Source: Novosphingobium malaysiense (GTDB lineage Bacteria; Pseudomonadota; Alphaproteobacteria; Sphingomonadales; Sphingomonadaceae). From it: 64,000 bases of DNA. Position numbers and translations under genes: made by a program. Shown here in pieces: positions 34,677-44,043 of the stretch. Below the pieces are notes generated by a model. The model worked only from the letters and a program-made list of their open reading frames with translations. It ran no database searches and was not told the origin of the DNA. The DNA is taken from assembly GCF_000802225.1 (NCBI RefSeq), contig NZ_JTDI01000006.1, positions 281,429 through 345,428 of the forward strand. The letters are read 5' to 3'. The number at the start of each line of letters is the position of its first letter. The stretch's first letter is position 1.

Positions 34677-35888
34677 TTACAAAGCTCGGCTCCGCTTAAT
34701 AGCTGTCTTATAAATATCCTCGATCATGCGCAGGTTCTGCTCTTTCGAGTATTGTTCCTCGAAAACACGCCGAACCGAACGACGCATTGCCGCAAGTGCA
34801 TCCGGTCTCTCAAACATCTGACGAACTGTCTCGGCGAGTGAACCGGCATTACCAGGTAGACAATGCGCGCCGGTAACGCCGTGTTCCACGATCTCAGTCA
34901 ACGAGCCAATACGTGAGGCCACCACCGGCAGGCCATTTGAAAATGCCTCCACTAGCGTCATCGGAAAACCTTCATACCAAATCGACGGGATGACGAGGAT
35001 CGCCGCATTTCGCATTTCCTTAGCGACATGGTCTGCATCGATGCGTCCCAAAAAGTTGACATTCGCCGGAGCCCTCGCCTCGAGTTCCCTGCGCAAAGGG
35101 CCGTCTCCGGCAATAGTTAGGGGGATGTCTGGAAGAGACTTCCAGGCCTCAATTAAAACACCCACACCTTTTTCTTCAGAAATACGCCCAACATAAAGGG
35201 CACCCTTTCCTATTTCCGGAAGCGTTACACTCGGAGAATCGACAAAATTTGGTTTTAAAGCTATCTTTTCCAGAGGGATTCCACCTTCATAATATTTTTT
35301 TTGTGCAAATTTAGTCAGGGCAATAAACAGGTCCACATTACCAATTAGTAACCCACGGTCGATAGCACGACGTTGCATAGCCACAAGCGCCAAGCTGCCA
35401 ATTCTTGAATTCCGATAACAGCCAAATCGCACGGCATTCACCCGGCTACCATGTAAACATAGTTCACAGATCCGCCCATCCCGTTCGAAAGTCGCCTTCG
35501 CGCAAAAAAGCCGGAAGTTGTGCAGCGTTTGGACAACCGGCACGCCCATTTCGTGTGCAGCTTGATGCACCGCGGGGGTCAGTAAAGGGAAGAAATTGTG
35601 AACGTGGACAATATCGGGGCGAAACCTGCTGAGCAGAGCTTTCATCCAAGCGTATCGTGCGGAACTGTGAGCGACGCAAAATGCTGTGCGCAACTTATCG
35701 CCGATTCCGTTGATATCACCGTTACTTACGGTCACCATCTCCACGTCGTGGCCGGCATTTCGTAACATCATCGCCTCATTCCCGACGACTGCGTCTTCTC
35801 CGCCTGCTTGTTGGTAGTAGTTATGAAGAATAATGATCCGCAAAGGTGGCCATCCATCATTTTGAAACTCGATTACAAACGGTTGCAA
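34677..35888 (-). CDS. Glycosyltransferase family 4 protein
   Basis: A 403-residue GT-B enzyme. The N-terminal domain begins LRIIILHNYYQQAGGEDAVVGNEAMMLRNAGH and has DIVHVHNFFPLLTPAVHQAAHEMGVPVVQTLHNFRLFC. The C-terminal donor domain has ALYVGRISEEKGVGVLIEAWKSLPDIPLTIAGDGPLRREL and PSIWYEGFPMTLVEAFSNGLPVVAS (the E-x7-E site). It transfers a sugar from a nucleotide donor to the growing polysaccharide. The coding sequence is visibly richer in A+T than the genes before 34.5 kb, marking the start of the atypical region. Confidence 0.93.
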   Translation of the reverse strand: MQPFVIEFQNDGWPPLRIIILHNYYQQAGGEDAVVGNEAMMLRNAGHDVEMVTVSNGDINGIGDKLRTAFCVAHSSARYAWMKALLSRFRPDIVHVHNFFPLLTPAVHQAAHEMGVPVVQTLHNFRLFCAKATFERDGRICELCLHGSRVNAVRFGCYRNSRIGSLALVAMQRRAIDRGLLIGNVDLFIALTKFAQKKYYEGGIPLEKIALKPNFVDSPSVTLPEIGKGALYVGRISEEKGVGVLIEAWKSLPDIPLTIAGDGPLRRELEARAPANVNFLGRIDADHVAKEMRNAAILVIPSIWYEGFPMTLVEAFSNGLPVVASRIGSLTEIVEHGVTGAHCLPGNAGSLAETVRQMFERPDALAAMRRSVRRVFEEQYSKEQNLRMIEDIYKTAIKRSRAL

Positions 35889-36013
35889 CCGTCATTTGGC
35901 AAAAACGCGCCCTTCAAGCTCCGCAAGGCATCGGGAAAAATGACAAGCTGAGGACCTATGCCCCCACAATACTCTCTAGCACCTGCCAGCTTGGTCAAAT
36001 AATCAGCTGACGA

Positions 36014-37390
36014 TCAACGAGTAATCCCATCAAGGCTTCGGGCCCCTTCGCCAAAACGGAGAGGCACGTTTGACCGCCCCGCAAACCGTGTAGACACGGA
36101 CCGCGATCCGGAAAATGTGAGCCAAAACTTAGGCCTCAAACCGCGCCGTGCAACAATATCACCACAAAGAATAGTCACTGCAGCAAAGATCAAGCCGACC
36201 GAATTGAAGCGCGTGGACATGACGGGCTCGACGAGCGCGCTCAGCAGAATGATGATCGTAGCAATGCCAAGGAAACGACGAGATCCTTTGAACTCCATTG
36301 AAAGACCGACGATCAAATCCAAAAGAAAGATCAGCAAGATCAATATCATGGCAGGCACACCAGCGGCCACTCCAAAATTGAGAAAATCGTTCTGTGCGTT
36401 GCGTGCGTACCACCAGGATTGGTTCACAAAGCCACCGATCTGGTTCGGCCCCTCAAGCCAACCGAAACCGAAATAAGGACGCATGGAAATCATTTTGGTC
36501 GAAGCAGCCCATACGACGTCCCGGTTATTGAGGCCGCCGCCCTGCCTGTTCGTCAGAAATGAGCTTATGTGGCTAGAAAAGTAATTCAGCAACGCCATTA
36601 TGATAACGAGAAGGCACAGGGTGAACATCAGATATAGGAAAGGCAGCCATCGCCGGGGACATCTGCCCAACACCCCGTGAAATAGCGCAAGCGCACACGC
36701 CGCCATTCCCGATCGGCTCCCCGTCCAGATAACGATCGCGGTTAAAAACACGATTGGCAGAGATCTTCGTTTTAAATTTGGGTCTGCCATATACGCTGCC
36801 ACTCCAAGAGCACAGAGCACGGAGAGTTTATTAGGGTGGATCATCGCGCCGCCAAGACGCAGAAAATCACCATCGAGAAACGCCAGCCGGAAATTGAACG
36901 GTGCCATTGTCAAAACGATGATTGAGGTAACGACCGGCAATAATTGACTAAAACGCAGCAGAGCAGCCAATCGCGCATCTATGCTGGAATTTTCACCTAA
37001 TCTTAGAATCATCGCAGCAAGCGAAACCATGACGACCCATTCGGTTACCGAATAAATCTGTTTAAGCGACGCCACAGCGCCGTATTTAATGTCAAAAATT
37101 GAGATGTAAGCGAGTACATATAAAAAAAAGAGAGCAAACCATCCTAACCGAAAATTTGGCCGTTTTGGCAAGCCTTGTGTAATCAAAAGCAAAGCCAAAC
37201 TGACGTCCAGCATAAATCGCGCGATATAGGTAGTGTGAAAGATGCCACGGGTCCGCTCGAAACCGGCAGAGTCGTTTGCTCCATAGCCTAATATCAAAGC
37301 AACTAAGACAATCGAAACCCAAAGTAAATTCCTACGCTGACGATGGTTGCCTTGTGATTTCGTCAGAACAGCCCCCCTCCTGTCAATCAC
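36014..37390 (-). CDS. O-antigen ligase/Wzy-like polymerase
   Basis: A 458-residue inner-membrane protein with about 11 TM helices and a large periplasmic loop (around 300-345, ISSFLTNRQGGGLNNRDVVWAASTKMISMRPYFGFGWLEGPNQIG), the layout of Wzy/WaaL proteins. R-x-V-W and a P-x-FG-G-like loop are visible. It would polymerise undecaprenyl-linked repeat units or ligate them. The ATG overlaps the stop of the upstream sulfotransferase gene (ATGA). Confidence 0.85.
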   Translation of the reverse strand: MIDRRGAVLTKSQGNHRQRRNLLWVSIVLVALILGYGANDSAGFERTRGIFHTTYIARFMLDVSLALLLITQGLPKRPNFRLGWFALFFLYVLAYISIFDIKYGAVASLKQIYSVTEWVVMVSLAAMILRLGENSSIDARLAALLRFSQLLPVVTSIIVLTMAPFNFRLAFLDGDFLRLGGAMIHPNKLSVLCALGVAAYMADPNLKRRSLPIVFLTAIVIWTGSRSGMAACALALFHGVLGRCPRRWLPFLYLMFTLCLLVIIMALLNYFSSHISSFLTNRQGGGLNNRDVVWAASTKMISMRPYFGFGWLEGPNQIGGFVNQSWWYARNAQNDFLNFGVAAGVPAMILILLIFLLDLIVGLSMEFKGSRRFLGIATIIILLSALVEPVMSTRFNSVGLIFAAVTILCGDIVARRGLRPKFWLTFSGSRSVSTRFAGRSNVPLRFGEGARSLDGITR

Positions 37391-38337
37391 GACGCGCCTC
37401 GCATTGCAATTGAATCAGTACTCCAAATATGTGAAGTAGAAAGATGCATGTAAATCCGATCATGAGCAACTTTATAGCAGCGCACAAAGTCCTCAGGCAT
37501 AGTGATTTTGGTTGGGCCGTAGAATGCTCTTAGCAATGGTTGGCGCAGGAAGTCTGGTGTTCGATCCCTCAACCAGTATTTAAGTCCTGAGGTGTGCAGG
37601 ACGTTGTTGAGAACCTTGAAGCGGGGCATGCGCGAAGCGTTCTCAACCCCGAGATTATTCGGCAGGTCGTCTATTCCCAAGAATGAAGATATATTCGCAC
37701 TCACAGACACGAAATCGGAGGCAATATCGTCAAAGTCCAGTCTAAGAATTTGCTCTGAAGGGAACAAGGCTTCATAACGGCCGATGTTCATCTCGTACAA
37801 CCCCGTGGTAATGTAGCGCTCTAAAAGTGGCGGTCTATTATTCAGAACAGACTCAACTTCCCTTTCGAGAGCCCTCTCAAAGTTCATGTCGGAAACACCG
37901 ATACTTACATTCATTAGAAATTCGGACCACGCCCGCCTGACCGGATCGCGAGTAACCACCATAATCTTAGCATCTGGATGTGCCTTGTGGATCGCCGAAG
38001 GCGCATAAGGCGAATTAAGATAGGTAGTCGATGCGTCTAGCCGATACCGAAACTTGTCCGAAGCAGGTGCGTAGAGCCTGTGATAGAAATCTTCGTCGGC
38101 AACATAGGAGAATGCAATTGATTGATCCGACTTGGCATCAAGCACCTTGTCGAGATCGATAAGCATTCCCGCCGGGATGGCATCAATGATTCCTGCATCG
38201 CGCAGCTCTTTGCTGTAGTAATTTGGCTCCTTCACCTTAGGAACGAAGACAGCATCGCTCAGCCCAAGCCAAGAGGCCAGCGACGTGGTGCCGGCCTTCA
38301 TAGCGCCTATCAAGAACAAGTTTGGAAGGCTACTCAT
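37387..38337 (-). CDS. Sulfotransferase (first copy)
   Basis: A 316-residue PAPS-dependent sulfotransferase. The 5'-phosphosulfate loop GAMKAGTTSLASWL is at 11-24 (Lys14), the 3'-phosphate motif VVTRDPVRRAWSEF is near residue 130, and the C-terminal part has the YKVAHDRI-like region. It would add sulfate to sugar hydroxyls of the polysaccharide or its precursor. It is coupled to the polymerase gene by an ATGA overlap and preceded by the second sulfotransferase gene (27-bp gap). Confidence 0.92.
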   Translation of the reverse strand: MSSLPNLFLIGAMKAGTTSLASWLGLSDAVFVPKVKEPNYYSKELRDAGIIDAIPAGMLIDLDKVLDAKSDQSIAFSYVADEDFYHRLYAPASDKFRYRLDASTTYLNSPYAPSAIHKAHPDAKIMVVTRDPVRRAWSEFLMNVSIGVSDMNFERALEREVESVLNNRPPLLERYITTGLYEMNIGRYEALFPSEQILRLDFDDIASDFVSVSANISSFLGIDDLPNNLGVENASRMPRFKVLNNVLHTSGLKYWLRDRTPDFLRQPLLRAFYGPTKITMPEDFVRCYKVAHDRIYMHLSTSHIWSTDSIAMRGAS

Positions 38338-38364
38338 ACCCGAGATCGCTCGAGCGCCACAACT

Positions 38365-39165
38365 TTAGACTTCATACCCAAAATCCCGGAATGTCGGCAT
38401 AAGGGTGGTGATTTTCTCGGCCCATCCCTGCGGCAATTCGCGCTTCCAACTATAAGGATCCGCCTTGCGGAATGTGAGGCTCGTAGAAAAGACAGAGCGA
38501 TCGAGAATCGCCTCCAACAGACGGTCATCATATCTCAGCCCAAAATGGCCAAACAGACGGCCGATTTCCGCGATCCGTGCATCCCGTGTGCCTGCCACAA
38601 GCGTTTCGTACTTCGTGATGATTGTGCCAGGATGTGAGAGCCAACCCTTAAAGCGCAAAGCTGTATCTATATAGGTCGGATCCTCATTGGCCTGACGATA
38701 GGCCAGACAAAAATCGAGCGCATCCTCGAATTTGCCGCTCGGCACCATGTGATGATGTTCGTGATGCTCGTTCCGGATGATGTAATGTGCCTCAGACGCG
38801 AAGATCGCTCTCGGATCGCGGACGATCAGGACCGACTTCATGCCCTTCCCATCGAGTGCCCGCCCAATCCCGAGATCCCAAGGCAAGTGGCATAGCAAAT
38901 ATTGCCCCCCGCGCAACGAATTCGCCTGCCTTTCAAAGCCACCGTACCGGTCTAGGTTCTTGTGGAATAGCTTGCGAACCAATTTGCGGCGCACGTCGGG
39001 ATGCAGACTAAAGATTCGCTCCAAGAGATGCGTACCACTCTTGGGAATCGAATTGAGCATAAAGGGTGCAGGTAACTCACGACTGTGAACAATATTGTGT
39101 GCAACCTGTCTTGGCGTCAGGCCGAAGCGCTCCAGATCCCATTGCAGTTTGCTAATAAAACTCAT
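38365..39165 (-). CDS. Sulfotransferase (second copy, different subfamily)
   Basis: A 266-residue sulfotransferase. The PAPS loop is PKSGTHLLERIF (41-52), and VLIVRDPRAIFASEAHYI carries the 3'-phosphate-binding Arg and Ser. The C-terminal FRKADPYSWKRELPQGWAEK matches the eukaryotic-like K-G-x-x-G-x-WK-type end with RKG replaced by RKAD. It differs clearly in sequence from the neighbouring sulfotransferase, so the two probably modify different positions. Its ATG overlaps the stop of the flippase gene by 4 bp. Confidence 0.92.
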   Translation of the reverse strand: MSFISKLQWDLERFGLTPRQVAHNIVHSRELPAPFMLNSIPKSGTHLLERIFSLHPDVRRKLVRKLFHKNLDRYGGFERQANSLRGGQYLLCHLPWDLGIGRALDGKGMKSVLIVRDPRAIFASEAHYIIRNEHHEHHHMVPSGKFEDALDFCLAYRQANEDPTYIDTALRFKGWLSHPGTIITKYETLVAGTRDARIAEIGRLFGHFGLRYDDRLLEAILDRSVFSTSLTFRKADPYSWKRELPQGWAEKITTLMPTFRDFGYEV

Positions 39166-40490
39166 AATTTTCCCTTGCACATAAAAGTCGGCCCTTGCGC
39201 GTCCTTCTGATGCCAACTCAATTCTCGCCGCAACGACCACAACAATATCGCAGTACTCACCATAACCGCTAAAATACGTGCGAGTGGAACGGAGTAAATG
39301 CCGGTCGCCGGGACTAACACAACAATGAGGAAAGGAGAAAGTACGGCTCCTACCGCCGAACCGACCGTAATTGGCTTGCCTTTCTCCATCGCCTGAAGCC
39401 CGACTGTGCTCATGAAGTTGATTGATGCCGCAACGTTCGCAATGCAGAACAGAGCGAGTAAAATTCCAAGACCGTCTTCATGAAGCCCCATTGTTATTGA
39501 TATTATAAAGTTGCGATACATAATGACTATAATGGTCAAAATTATAGAAAAGCCAACCATCGCCATAGCCATCTTAAGTAAATAATGCTTAAGTACCTCA
39601 GCGCCCCATTTGAACCATTTATGAGCTGCAGTGTTTGCCGCTATATTTTGCATACCGTTAATCGGCGTCTGGAGAACGTTGCTAATGTTCTGCATAGCGC
39701 GCAAAGCGCCGACCATAGCTTCGCTGAAGAAGAAACTTGCAAAGACAATGCAGCCAGGTCCCAGTAAGGTCTGGAAGACGATACCAGGCGTCAACCATTT
39801 GATGAGGGACCAGTGACGTGGCCAGATCGCGCGATTAAAAGGAGCATTCCAGCGCATCACACCATAGCGTCGAACACCGACCAAGCAGCCTGCTGCGCCC
39901 CCGAGAGCGAGCGTGTACAACCCAGTGCTTGGCGACAACCAATGATGCGCGCCAAGAGCAAGAACGCCAAGCACCGCCAACTGAACGAGATAGCGCACGA
40001 CCTCCACGAGCATGGCCGACTGCCTGTCCTTCTGGTTAAAGCAATGGCGACGGTAGAACTCGGCCATGTTGCTCGTAAAGTTGGCCGCTGCAAGACCTGG
40101 AAACAGTGTCCACATCCAGTTCAGCTCTAGAATTGTTGCAGCTAGACAAGACCCTAACGCAATTAGCGAACTCGCTGCCAGAGAAAAGACCAGCGAGTTC
40201 GCAAGCAGAAAACCGCGATACGCATTTTGGCGAGCTCCGCTTAATTTCGGCCCCACTGTCGACATCGGGGTAAGCACCACGGAAAGCTGGAAATTGCGTA
40301 CGACCATGATCAATAGAAAGGCGATCGAAAAACGCCCAAATTCTGTCAACCCCATCACGCGAACCATGACTACGGTAGTCAGAAAGTTCGCTCCGCTGGT
40401 TACCACCTGCGTGGCAAGTGCCCAGAACGGGTCGCGTGAGACAGCGGAGACGACACTCAGCCGCCTAGTCAAGCCAACGATGCCGCTCAC
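39162..40490 (-). CDS. Wzx-like flippase/polysaccharide transporter
   Basis: A 442-residue MATE/MVF-type membrane protein with about 12-14 TM helices (e.g. FLTTVVMVRVMGLTEFGRFSIAFLL, SLIALGSCLAATILEL, IVIMYRNFIISITMG). The opening SRDPFWALATQVVTSGANFLTTVVMVRVMGLTEFGRFS is typical of the Wzx family. It would flip the lipid-linked repeat unit to the periplasm. Its start overlaps the CpsF-type gene stop and its own stop overlaps the sulfotransferase start, so five genes are tightly coupled. Confidence 0.9.
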   Translation of the reverse strand: MSGIVGLTRRLSVVSAVSRDPFWALATQVVTSGANFLTTVVMVRVMGLTEFGRFSIAFLLIMVVRNFQLSVVLTPMSTVGPKLSGARQNAYRGFLLANSLVFSLAASSLIALGSCLAATILELNWMWTLFPGLAAANFTSNMAEFYRRHCFNQKDRQSAMLVEVVRYLVQLAVLGVLALGAHHWLSPSTGLYTLALGGAAGCLVGVRRYGVMRWNAPFNRAIWPRHWSLIKWLTPGIVFQTLLGPGCIVFASFFFSEAMVGALRAMQNISNVLQTPINGMQNIAANTAAHKWFKWGAEVLKHYLLKMAMAMVGFSIILTIIVIMYRNFIISITMGLHEDGLGILLALFCIANVAASINFMSTVGLQAMEKGKPITVGSAVGAVLSPFLIVVLVPATGIYSVPLARILAVMVSTAILLWSLRRELSWHQKDAQGPTFMCKGKL

Positions 40491-41251
40491 TTATTTTGTA
40501 GGGACGCAATCCAATCCCTTGTCAAATATAGCCAAATGAAGCGGGGGCTTGTGCTGAGGTACCGCCTCCAAAGGCGGCCTGGCTCAGAGAGCAAGCGATG
40601 GAACCACTCCAGTCCAGCCGAATGCATCCAACCAGGAGAGGTCTTCACCTGACCGCTTATGAAATCGAATGCTGCCCCCACCCCGATCATCATCAACGGC
40701 AACCTGTCGGAATAACGGGCCATCCACCGCTCTTGCTTAGGACAACCTAACCCGACAAATAGCATCTTCGCGCCACTCTTTAGGATTGCTGCCAACATAG
40801 TCGCCTCTTCCTCTACGCTAAGTTCGCGAAACGGTGGCGAATAGGCATATACCACTTCCAGCCCAGGGCATTGGCGCCTTAGTTCTGCCACCATGCGCGC
40901 GAGCACCTTGTCGTCCTTTCCGCCGACTAGCGCGATCGGTAGGCCGCCCGCCGCAGCCCGGCGGCAAAGCGCCAACATCAGCTGGTCCCCGCGCAAAACA
41001 GGGACGGCGGAAAGGCGATACTTGCGCGCGACAAACTTCTGCAAAACAGTGCTGTCAGACATCACGAAGTCGGCTCCGTTAACGATCTCCCGGTGCTCCA
41101 ACTCGTCATGGAACAGAATGCACTGGTGCACGTTGGGCACGCAAACGTAGCCTGATCGACCTAATATGGCCTTGTCGACGAATTGATCGACGAATTCATT
41201 TGGCGGCAATCGATCAATCGGCATTCCGAGGATTTGGAGTCGATTGGTCAC
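40487..41251 (-). CDS. WecG/TagA/CpsF family glycosyltransferase (GT26)
   Basis: A 254-residue GT26 enzyme. FVCVPN-like VCVPNVHQCILFHDELEHREIVNGADFVMSDSTVL is the N-terminal acceptor region. GLPIALVGGKDDKVL and FVGLGCPKQERWMARYSDRLPLMMIGVGAAFDFISGQVKTSPGWMHSAGLEWFHRLLSEPGRLWRRYL are standard CpsF signatures. It transfers a hexose or ManNAc/GlcNAc derivative to a lipid-linked sugar. The C-terminal amphipathic segment would hold it to the membrane. Overlap of 4 bp with the flippase gene. Confidence 0.93.
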   Translation of the reverse strand: MTNRLQILGMPIDRLPPNEFVDQFVDKAILGRSGYVCVPNVHQCILFHDELEHREIVNGADFVMSDSTVLQKFVARKYRLSAVPVLRGDQLMLALCRRAAAGGLPIALVGGKDDKVLARMVAELRRQCPGLEVVYAYSPPFRELSVEEEATMLAAILKSGAKMLFVGLGCPKQERWMARYSDRLPLMMIGVGAAFDFISGQVKTSPGWMHSAGLEWFHRLLSEPGRLWRRYLSTSPRFIWLYLTRDWIASLQNK

Positions 41252-41292
41252 CGTATTTGTCCCGGCCGTTCTAAGGTTTTCGTTTCAAGCAT

Positions 41293-42621
41293 TCACGCAG
41301 CTCGCCCAACACGCCCCATTCCGTCAGTGGCCGCTGCCAAGCCCGCCTGATACAAGCGCTCGTGCACCTCTGTAAGAGGAATTCGAATACTATTGCCCAA
41401 ACTCGGGATTGCGCTGTCGATGTGATACCCGATAGTCTGATGAACGCCGTTTTCGATAGACACAAGCGTGAATTTACCTCGATGCTTCCCATTCACCCCC
41501 CCGATCGACACCGCATCGAGTCCCTCTGGGGGGCCGAAATAGCCGACTTGGCAGAATAGGGTCGTGCCACGATCTTCAACGGTAAAAAGAGGTTTGCCGG
41601 CACACTGAACAGTGTCAAGTGCAGCTAGCCCATCCCGCGCCGCTTCCCGGGTCGGGAAAGCGAGCAAGAAATCCCGAGACATACGGGGATTTATAGACAC
41701 ATCTTTCAACCCCACTTCGGCGAAAAAACGTTCGAAATCTACGATCCTATATTGATAGTGCTCTCGTTCATTGGGCACTTGACTCAATCCCGTCGTGATA
41801 ATTACTCGACTACCCGTTTCCAGAAACTGAGTAACGATGTCGTCATAAACGCCATAGACAAACAACAACGGATCAAGATCGTTTTCAGATGCACTCGAAT
41901 ACCACCGCGGGTTGCGTCGCCCTCCCTCATAGGCGACGCTGTCGTAAATATGGTGATGCTGGATGTGCGCACCGGCGTTGAGGAACAGAGAACCGTACTG
42001 TGTACCGTTGTCGATCATCAAGCTCAGGAAAACATCGGCAAGTAAGCTGTCGAGAAAAGCTGCCTTAGCCCATTTGTGTCGCAAAGCCGTTGGAAGAAGT
42101 CGCAGGTTGCGTACAAGAGAATTGCCGCGCAAGTAAGGCAAAGCCAGTGGCAATAGCTGCCGCCCTAATGTGAAAGATGAAAGGCCCGATGATGCATTCT
42201 CGTTCACGATACCGCGTATCAAAGTATAGAGTTTTCTTGCACGCGGACCTGCCGTTATTTCCGTGGCAGTCCAGGGATCGGGCATAAAGAAATCTGGACT
42301 ATTACAAGCATTTACGGCGTTCATCGGTGAAAGCGCACCAACCTTTATTCCTTCGACCTCCAGCTTCTCCCAGATCTGAGGCTGCGCCTTATAAACGGCA
42401 TCACCCAAGCGAAATATTTGATGCTCCTCATAGGCCTTGCCGTTGTAGACTGTTGGCCATTGAATCCAAGGCTCAAGAAAAGGATAATCGGCCTCCGACA
42501 CTGTCTCAAACACTTGCTTTTCAGCTAGAAGCCTAGCAAACCCTTTAAGCTTTCCGCCTGCCACGAACTTACGGATATAGTGAAAATTAAGTTCGTTTAG
42601 CTCAAGAGAAATTACAGCCAC
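41293..42621 (-). CDS. Alkaline-phosphatase-fold protein of unknown function
   Basis: A 442-residue protein. The N-terminus MAVISLELNELNFHYIRKFVAGGKLKGFARLLAE, the EPWIQWPTVYNGKAYEEHQIFRLGD stretch and the NAGAHIQHHHIYDS histidines resemble alkaline-phosphatase-superfamily phosphodiesterases and sulfatases (metal acid, nucleophile Thr in WPT, and His ligands). However, the early metal Asp appears replaced by Glu/Asn (ELNELN), and the late 'SDHG' motif reads TTGLSQ. It sits at the head of the coupled sulfotransferase operon. It may transfer or remove a sulfate or phospho group. No certain homologue is recognised. Confidence 0.6.
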   Translation of the reverse strand: MAVISLELNELNFHYIRKFVAGGKLKGFARLLAEKQVFETVSEADYPFLEPWIQWPTVYNGKAYEEHQIFRLGDAVYKAQPQIWEKLEVEGIKVGALSPMNAVNACNSPDFFMPDPWTATEITAGPRARKLYTLIRGIVNENASSGLSSFTLGRQLLPLALPYLRGNSLVRNLRLLPTALRHKWAKAAFLDSLLADVFLSLMIDNGTQYGSLFLNAGAHIQHHHIYDSVAYEGGRRNPRWYSSASENDLDPLLFVYGVYDDIVTQFLETGSRVIITTGLSQVPNEREHYQYRIVDFERFFAEVGLKDVSINPRMSRDFLLAFPTREAARDGLAALDTVQCAGKPLFTVEDRGTTLFCQVGYFGPPEGLDAVSIGGVNGKHRGKFTLVSIENGVHQTIGYHIDSAIPSLGNSIRIPLTEVHERLYQAGLAAATDGMGRVGRAA

Positions 42622-43029
42622 CGGATCGCCCCTATAAACTTAAAACAAGCCCCGCCTGCAAAAGCGGCGGGCGCTTAACGATTAACAGCGTCTACCTAGC
42701 ATCGCGCGAATGTACGGTTTACAACAAAAATTCCAAGTGCTTTCGCACCCAAACACCACGTGCAGTAAAGCTGCAATGAGCGAGATATACCCGAAAATCC
42801 ACTCGCCTCAAAAAAGGCAAAAGCCAATTACAAAAAAATTTTGATTAGTTACCTCAATTGCATCAACAGACCTACTTCCGAACATATTTGAAATCTCTCA
42901 TCGATTTTTTTATTAATTATTTAAATCAACCCGCCTAACACTGAATCTCAGCATTCGCAGTGACAATCCAGATCTTAAAATTACAGAATGCGATGAGACG
43001 ATCCAATACTAACCACCTTCAAGTTTGGC
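42622..43029. promoter_or_regulatory. A+T-rich intergenic region of the polysaccharide locus
   Basis: About 400 bp between the end of the Fcl-like gene and the start of the alkaline-phosphatase-fold gene, both on the minus strand. A hairpin-forming segment GCCCCGCC/GGCGGGC lies at about 42650-42672, just before the gene start. The stretch 42780-42960 is unusually rich in A+T (TTTTTTTATTAATTATTT) and is a good candidate for the main promoter of the 42.6 to 34.7 kb transcript. Confidence 0.4.
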
Positions 43030-43953
43030 TCAACCCTCGTCATGCCAATGCTCGGAAAACCATGTATATGTTTCCAACAACCCCTGATTTAGATCTATCG
43101 AGGGACGCCAACCGAGCGCCCGCAACCGGCTAGAATCCAACAATTTGCGAGACGCCCCATCAGGTTTAGCGAGATCATGGACGATCCGCCCGCCATAACC
43201 CGCAATTTGACAAATCATTTGAGTGAGTTCAAGAATAGAAACAACTGATCCACACCCAATATTAATTGGCTCTTCTCCTGAATAATTACTTAAAAGGAAC
43301 ACTAGAGCATCAGCCATATCATTGACATGGAGCAATTCGCGCAATGGCGCACCAGTTCCCCAGATGACTATCTCTGGTGAGTTCATCCGCTTCGCCTCAT
43401 GCACCTTCCTGATAATTGCCGGAACCACATGGCTCGTTGCGGGAGCAAAACTATCGCCAGGCCCGTAAAGATTGGCGGGCACCGCGCTGATGAAATTGCT
43501 ATCATATTGATGCCGATACGATTGACACATAACGATTCCAGCAATCTTAGCAATTGCATAGGGCACATGATCGCCGTCAATTGGCCCGGTCAGTATGGCG
43601 GCCTCGGATAGTGGCTGCGAGGCATGGAGAGGATATATCGCGGACGAAGCAATGTGAACAAGCTTTTCCACGCCAGCCTCATGCGCCGCGTGGATAACGT
43701 TGGCCGCAATCATCATGTTGAGATAGATGAATTCAGCCGGCTGATCTCGATTGGCCAAGATGCCACCCACTTTGGCAGCGCAATGGATGATACGATCGGG
43801 CCGGTTAACTCGCACCCATCTTTGCACTGCCACTTGGTCGACTAAGTCGAGATCGTCGCGAGGTGCAGTGACGATCTCCACAGGCTCACTGGCCAAACGA
43901 CGCACCACCGCCGACCCGAGCATGCCACGATCACCTGTTACCCAAACGCGCAT
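43030..43953 (-). CDS. GDP-L-fucose-synthase-like NAD-dependent epimerase/reductase
   Basis: A 307-residue short-chain reductase of the GDP-L-fucose synthase group. The NADP motif TGDRGMLG is at 6-13, and the catalytic triad is Ser103, Tyr132 and Lys136. His175 (in the PATSHVVPAI stretch) aligns with the epimerisation His179 of E. coli GFS. The usual catalytic Cys109 of E. coli (SSCIYP) reads Ala105 here (SSAIYP). It could be a GDP-4-keto-6-deoxymannose 4-reductase or an altered epimerase. No gmd lies in the window to supply its substrate. Confidence 0.85.
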   Translation of the reverse strand: MRVWVTGDRGMLGSAVVRRLASEPVEIVTAPRDDLDLVDQVAVQRWVRVNRPDRIIHCAAKVGGILANRDQPAEFIYLNMMIAANVIHAAHEAGVEKLVHIASSAIYPLHASQPLSEAAILTGPIDGDHVPYAIAKIAGIVMCQSYRHQYDSNFISAVPANLYGPGDSFAPATSHVVPAIIRKVHEAKRMNSPEIVIWGTGAPLRELLHVNDMADALVFLLSNYSGEEPINIGCGSVVSILELTQMICQIAGYGGRIVHDLAKPDGASRKLLDSSRLRALGWRPSIDLNQGLLETYTWFSEHWHDEG

Positions 43954-44043
43954 ATGTTACCCGCGCCTTATATCCAAGATGAAAGTCCCGGCAACGCTCC
44001 CTGCATAGGATCTTTTGAGCAAGGGTTACGGCGAAGAACTTGG

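Noticed and set aside
34560..34841. 93-codon frame running into the GT4 gene
   Set aside because: Overlaps the 3' end of a well-supported glycosyltransferase on the other strand and lacks a ribosome-binding site or family match.
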